From assembly GCF_014649995.1 (NCBI RefSeq), contig NZ_BMUC01000006.1, positions 313,290 through 377,289 of the forward strand: a stretch of 64,000 nt of DNA, read 5' to 3'. Source of the stretch: Streptomyces griseoflavus (lineage in GTDB: Bacteria > Actinomycetota > Actinomycetes > Streptomycetales > Streptomycetaceae). The notes beneath the pieces were generated by a model. That model saw only the letters and a list, made by a program, of their open reading frames with translations, was not told the origin of the DNA and did not search any database. Positions 60,753-64,000 of the stretch are shown piece after piece; positions within the stretch are counted from its first letter, which is position 1; each line of letters begins with the position of its first letter. Position numbers and translations under genes: made by a program.

Positions 60753-63593
60753 ATGCGTTTCGACCTGCTGGGCCCGATGGAGATCCGGTGGGCCGGGGGC
60801 GACGTCTCGGCCGTCTCCGGCCCCCGGGTGCGCGGACTGCTGGCGCTGCTGCTCCTCGACGCCGGCCGTGTCGTCCACGCGGACCGTCTGATCGACGGCC
60901 TCTACGGCGGCCGGCCGCCGAGCCTGCCGACCCGGGCCCTGCAGTCGCAGGTGTCCAGGCTGCGTCAGGCCTTGCGCGACGGTGCCGAGGTGACGTTCCA
61001 TCAGTCGGGTTACCGGCTCGCCGTGGAGCCCGAGGCGGTGGACGTCCACCGCTTCCAGCGGCTCGCCGCGGACGGGCGCGCGGCGCTGAACGCGGGCCGG
61101 GCGGCCCGGGCCGCGGACCTGCTCGGCGAGGCCCTCGCCCTGTGGCGTGGCGCCGCGCTGTCCGGCGCCACCATGACCCCCGGCCTGGCCGCGCGGGCCG
61201 AGCGCCTGGAGGAACTGCGGCGCGACACGCTGGAGGACCGGGCCGAGGCCGATCTCGCGGAGGGCCGCTGCCACCGGCCGGTGGCCGACCTGCGCGAACA
61301 CGTCGGTGCCCACCCCCTGCGGGAACGGCCACGCGGTCAGCTGATGCGCGCCCTGCACGGCTGCGGGCGCACGGCGGAGGCCCTCGCCCTCTACGAGGAG
61401 ACCCGCCGCGTCCTGGCCGACGAACTCGGCACCGAACCGGGCGCGGAGCTGCGCGCGGTGCATCTGGCGGTGCTGCGCGACGAACCGGTCGTCGGGCCGG
61501 GGTCCGGGACCTCCCGGGGCCTGCGGGTACGGACGGGCGACTCCGGGGAGGATCGCGCGCCGTCCCCGCGGCCGCCCGTGCACCGGTCGTCCGCACCGGC
61601 CCCGCCGCCTCCGCCGCCCGCCTCGGGCGCGGGGTCCGGCCCCGGTGCCGGCCGGCACTCGACCGCCGACGGCGCCGCGGCCCACCCGGTCACCACGGGC
61701 GCAGCGCTCCGCTCCGCCGCCGGAACCGCGCCGGAGGGTGAGGGTCCCGGTCCCGGCCCGGCGCGGCACCCCGGTGCCGGGGCCGCCGCTGCGTCGGGAC
61801 GGCGACGGCTGCCCGCCGCCCTCACCGGCTTCGTCGGCCGGGACGAGCCGGTGCGGCGCCTGGACCTGCTCCTCGACCGGGCCCGCCTGGTCACGCTCAC
61901 CGGTGTCGGCGGGGTCGGCAAGACACGGCTCGCCGTCGAGGTGGCCGCCCGCCGCGCCGAGGAGGTCTGTCTGGTCGAACTGGCCGGCGACACCCCCACG
62001 ACGGACGTGCCGCGCGCCGTCCTCGCGGCCCTCGGTCTCGGGGACACCCCGGCGTCCGCGCTCCCGGGGGCCGGGGCGTCCCGGACGACCGAGCTGCTGC
62101 TGTCCGCCCTGGCCGACCGCAGCTCGCTGCTGGTGCTCGACACCTGCGAGCACGTCGTGGACGACGTCAGCAGGCTCGCCCGGGAGCTGCTGAGCGGCTG
62201 TCCCGGCCTCACCGTGCTGGCCACCAGCCGGGAGCCGCTGGGCATCACCGGGGAGACGCTGTTCCCGGTGACGCCCCTCGAGGTGCCGGCCCGGGACGCC
62301 GCGCTCACCGCCGAGGAGGCCCTGCGCCTCGCGTCGGTACGGCTGTTCACCGACCGCGCCCGGGCGGTGCGGGCGGACTTCGTCCTCGACGGCGACACCC
62401 TCGCTCCCGTCCTCGGCATCTGCCGGGCGCTCGACGGACTGCCGCTCGCCCTGGAACTCGCGGCGGCCCGGCTGCGCTCGCTGCCCGTGGCCGCGCTCGC
62501 TGCCGGGCTGGAGGACCCCTTCGCCCTGCTGTCCCGCGGCAGCCGCACCGCCGTGCCCCGTCACCGTTCGCTCGGCGCGGCCCTCGACTGGAGCTGGGAC
62601 CTGCTGGACGAGGAGGAACGGGCCCTCGCGCGCCGGCTGTCGGTCTTCCCCTCCGGTGCCACGCCCACGGCGGTGGAACGGGTGTGCGGTCCGTTCACCA
62701 CCGGGACCCTGGACCTGCTCAGTTCGCTCGCCGACAAGTCGCTGGTGACCGTGGCCGACGCCGACGGGCCGCGGTTCGGGATGCTGGAGACGGTACGGGC
62801 GTACTGCGCGCGCCGGCTCACGGAGGCCGGAGAGGCGGAGCGGACCCGCCGGGCCCACGCCCTCCACGGCAGCGGGCCCGCCGAGGCGGCCGTCACCCGG
62901 ACGCGCGACGGAGCCGGGTACGCCGCCACGGTCGTCGAGCTGCCGCGCACACCCCTGCATCGGTCCGCTTACCAGGAGCCCATGGCGGCCCTGCGGCTCG
63001 CGGCCGTGCTGTGGCGGCACTGGTGGCGGACCGGGGCGGCCGGCGGCGACGCCCGGGAGCCGGACGTCCGGCGTCACGGGCGCACCCTGGCGCCTCCCGG
63101 TCCCGCCCTCCGCGAGACGACGCGCGCGGCCGGGCCCGTACGGGTGCCGGCGCCCGCCCGGTCAGGACCGCCCGGGACGGCGACGAGCGACGCGATACCG
63201 GCGACGGTCGCGCTCGCCGCCGGGGGCCGGGCGGCCGACACGGGGCGCGCACCCGGCACGGACCACCCGGCCGCCGTGACCTCCGGAGCACTCGGTGTGG
63301 GCCTCCCGGCCGCCGCGGCCCTCGGAGCACGCGGCGTGAACCTCCCGGCGGTCCCGGCCGGAACACCCGGCCCGGGCCTGTCGGCCGGCGCCGTCGGAAC
63401 ACCCGGAGCGAACGCCCCCGCCGTCGCGGCCGGAACACCCGGCGCGAACCTCCCGCTCGGTGCCGACCGGGCACCCCGCACACACCAGCAGCCCGTCGGC
63501 GCGGCACCTCCGGCACGGTCACCGCACCCGGCGGGGGCCGCCCGCCCGCCACGCACCCGTCCCAGCCCGCGGAACCGTCCCCCGCCCCCCTGA
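60753..63593 (+). CDS. SARP-family activator with NB-ARC ATPase domain (AfsR-like), repeat-rich C-terminus
   Basis: A 946-aa regulator. Residues ~1-85 form an OmpR-type winged helix (MRFDLLGPMEIRWAGG, then RGLLALLLLDAGRVV), ~90-245 the bacterial transcriptional activation domain (LRERPRGQLMRALHGCGRTAEALALYEETR), ~250-350 a Pro/Ala/Gly linker, and ~350-690 an NB-ARC ATPase with Walker A GVGGVGKT (residues 384-391) and LLVLDTCEHVVDDV. Unlike AfsR there is no recognisable TPR array; after ~760 the protein is low complexity with five 36-39-bp repeats. SARPs activate antibiotic clusters. The ATG has no good Shine-Dalgarno, which suggests coupling to the upstream short ORF. The C-terminus may be degenerate. 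Confidence 0.9.
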   Translation: MRFDLLGPMEIRWAGGDVSAVSGPRVRGLLALLLLDAGRVVHADRLIDGLYGGRPPSLPTRALQSQVSRLRQALRDGAEVTFHQSGYRLAVEPEAVDVHRFQRLAADGRAALNAGRAARAADLLGEALALWRGAALSGATMTPGLAARAERLEELRRDTLEDRAEADLAEGRCHRPVADLREHVGAHPLRERPRGQLMRALHGCGRTAEALALYEETRRVLADELGTEPGAELRAVHLAVLRDEPVVGPGSGTSRGLRVRTGDSGEDRAPSPRPPVHRSSAPAPPPPPPASGAGSGPGAGRHSTADGAAAHPVTTGAALRSAAGTAPEGEGPGPGPARHPGAGAAAASGRRRLPAALTGFVGRDEPVRRLDLLLDRARLVTLTGVGGVGKTRLAVEVAARRAEEVCLVELAGDTPTTDVPRAVLAALGLGDTPASALPGAGASRTTELLLSALADRSSLLVLDTCEHVVDDVSRLARELLSGCPGLTVLATSREPLGITGETLFPVTPLEVPARDAALTAEEALRLASVRLFTDRARAVRADFVLDGDTLAPVLGICRALDGLPLALELAAARLRSLPVAALAAGLEDPFALLSRGSRTAVPRHRSLGAALDWSWDLLDEEERALARRLSVFPSGATPTAVERVCGPFTTGTLDLLSSLADKSLVTVADADGPRFGMLETVRAYCARRLTEAGEAERTRRAHALHGSGPAEAAVTRTRDGAGYAATVVELPRTPLHRSAYQEPMAALRLAAVLWRHWWRTGAAGGDAREPDVRRHGRTLAPPGPALRETTRAAGPVRVPAPARSGPPGTATSDAIPATVALAAGGRAADTGRAPGTDHPAAVTSGALGVGLPAAAALGARGVNLPAVPAGTPGPGLSAGAVGTPGANAPAVAAGTPGANLPLGADRAPRTHQQPVGAAPPARSPHPAGAARPPRTRPSPRNRPPPP
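63285..63467 (+). repeat. 36-bp tandem repeats in the SARP gene C-terminus
   Basis: Five successive units start at 63285 (39 bp), 63324, 63360, 63396 and 63432 (36 bp each), each beginning GGARCAC. They encode imperfect 12-13-residue G-A/T-P-G-A-N-L-P repeats. Confidence 0.8.
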
Positions 63594-64000
63594 CCCGCAC
63601 CCCCCTCGGCACGAACCGGACCGAACACCCCCTGCACAGGGCCCACTCGACACGGACGGAAGCCCTCGCGCACGGCCACTCGGCACGGACGGGGCCCCTT
63701 CCGCACACCAGCCGCGTGGTGCGGGACTCCCCCGGCGCGCGCACCGGACCCCGCGGGGACCACCCTCCCGCCATGCCCCGCCGCACGCGGGAAGCCCGGC
63801 CCGGCACCCTCTCCAGCGGCGAGGGTGCCGGGCCGCTCGGTCGCCCTTCGACGGTCCCTCGCTGCCCCGCGCCCCTCCGGCCGCACCCGCCCGGCGCGAC
63901 CGCGCCGCCACCGGGCCACCGCCCCCCCCGTTATGTTTTTTGCGGTCCTGCAAGAGGGCCGCTGGCCTCCGGGCCCGGCATGGCTGTTGCCCCCTGTCGA
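63594..64000. other. non-coding right end
   Basis: This 407-bp stretch after the SARP stop contains the terminator at 63798-63834 and a T-rich stretch (GTTATGTTTTTTGCGG, 63931-63946) that may belong to the regulatory region of a gene beyond the window. The open frames on both strands look like shadows of GC-rich repeats. Confidence 0.6.
63798..63834. terminator. hairpin after the SARP gene
   Basis: A perfect 14-bp stem (GGCCCGGCACCCTC / GAGGGTGCCGGGCC) with a 9-nt loop. Confidence 0.7.

Noticed and set aside
63519-63953. Minus-strand ORFs in the right end (Arg/Gly-rich)
   Set aside because: They are antisense to the repeat-rich SARP tail and terminator region, with no ribosome-binding site and no domain similarity.

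Overview
The window is chromosomal DNA from a Streptomyces or close relative. GC content is very high, codon third positions are almost all G or C, GTG starts and 4-nt GTGA overlaps are common, and long spurious ORFs lie antisense to real genes. The gene families are also streptomycete: a SARP regulator, NgcEFG, a ROK regulator beside xylFGH, and an EAD/caspase module. From memory, the order acn - ngcEFG - ROK - xylFGH - dxs - polysaccharide genes - fadBA - RNase D - response regulator - DUF3000 - hemE matches part of the S. coelicolor chromosome. About 50 genes are supported.

Layout. (1) 0-9.4 kb: end of an FAD/NAD disulfide reductase, a small unknown protein, a rhomboid protease, then a minus-strand ribose-type operon (ribokinase, permease, binding lipoprotein, ATPase, RbsD-like pyranase, DeoC-like aldolase) with a GntR/HutC regulator downstream. 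A sigma70-like promoter and a TATGGACA dyad precede the operon. (2) 9.4-19.8 kb: PAS/GAF/PP2C phosphatase, hemE, DUF3000 protein, a LuxR-type response regulator whose receiver lacks the phosphorylation residues, RNase D, a decayed LacI remnant, and the fadA-fadB beta-oxidation operon ending at a 19-bp terminator. (3) 19.8-27.3 kb: an exopolysaccharide locus of two convergent operons (CBM3/GH16-like protein plus polysaccharide deacetylase; nucleotide-sugar dehydrogenase plus processive GT2 synthase) and a LytR-CpsA-Psr ligase. (4) 27.3-32.8 kb: a propeller-like protein, a NYN/PIN-like protein, an APC amino-acid transporter and dxs. (5) 32.8-45.5 kb: carbohydrate import (xylFGH with ROK regulator; ngcEFG) and a large secreted GH92 mannosidase, with several candidate operators. 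(6) 45.5-52.4 kb: an EACC1 + caspase-EAD2 conflict-system pair, aconitase with an iron-box-like site, a DUF4236 protein and an XRE-MurA fusion. (7) 52.4-64 kb: a more accessory-looking end. It starts with 1.4 kb of gene-poor DNA, followed by a secreted alpha/beta hydrolase with three trefoil-type repeats, a metK-metF-adoK methyl-cycle operon with a desaturase and an SRPBCC protein, a 58-codon ORF and a SARP-NB-ARC regulator with a repeat-rich C-terminus.

The sugar systems feed central metabolism: the ribose-type operon through phosphorylated sugar, xylFGH and ngcEFG from plant and chitin breakdown, and GH92 by releasing mannose. The best candidates for something little described are the EACC1/caspase-EAD2 pair, the polysaccharide locus with its HexNAc-dehydrogenase-like enzyme, and the 58-aa ORF/SARP/methyl-cycle group at the right end. 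No tRNA, rRNA, IS element or CRISPR array was recognised.
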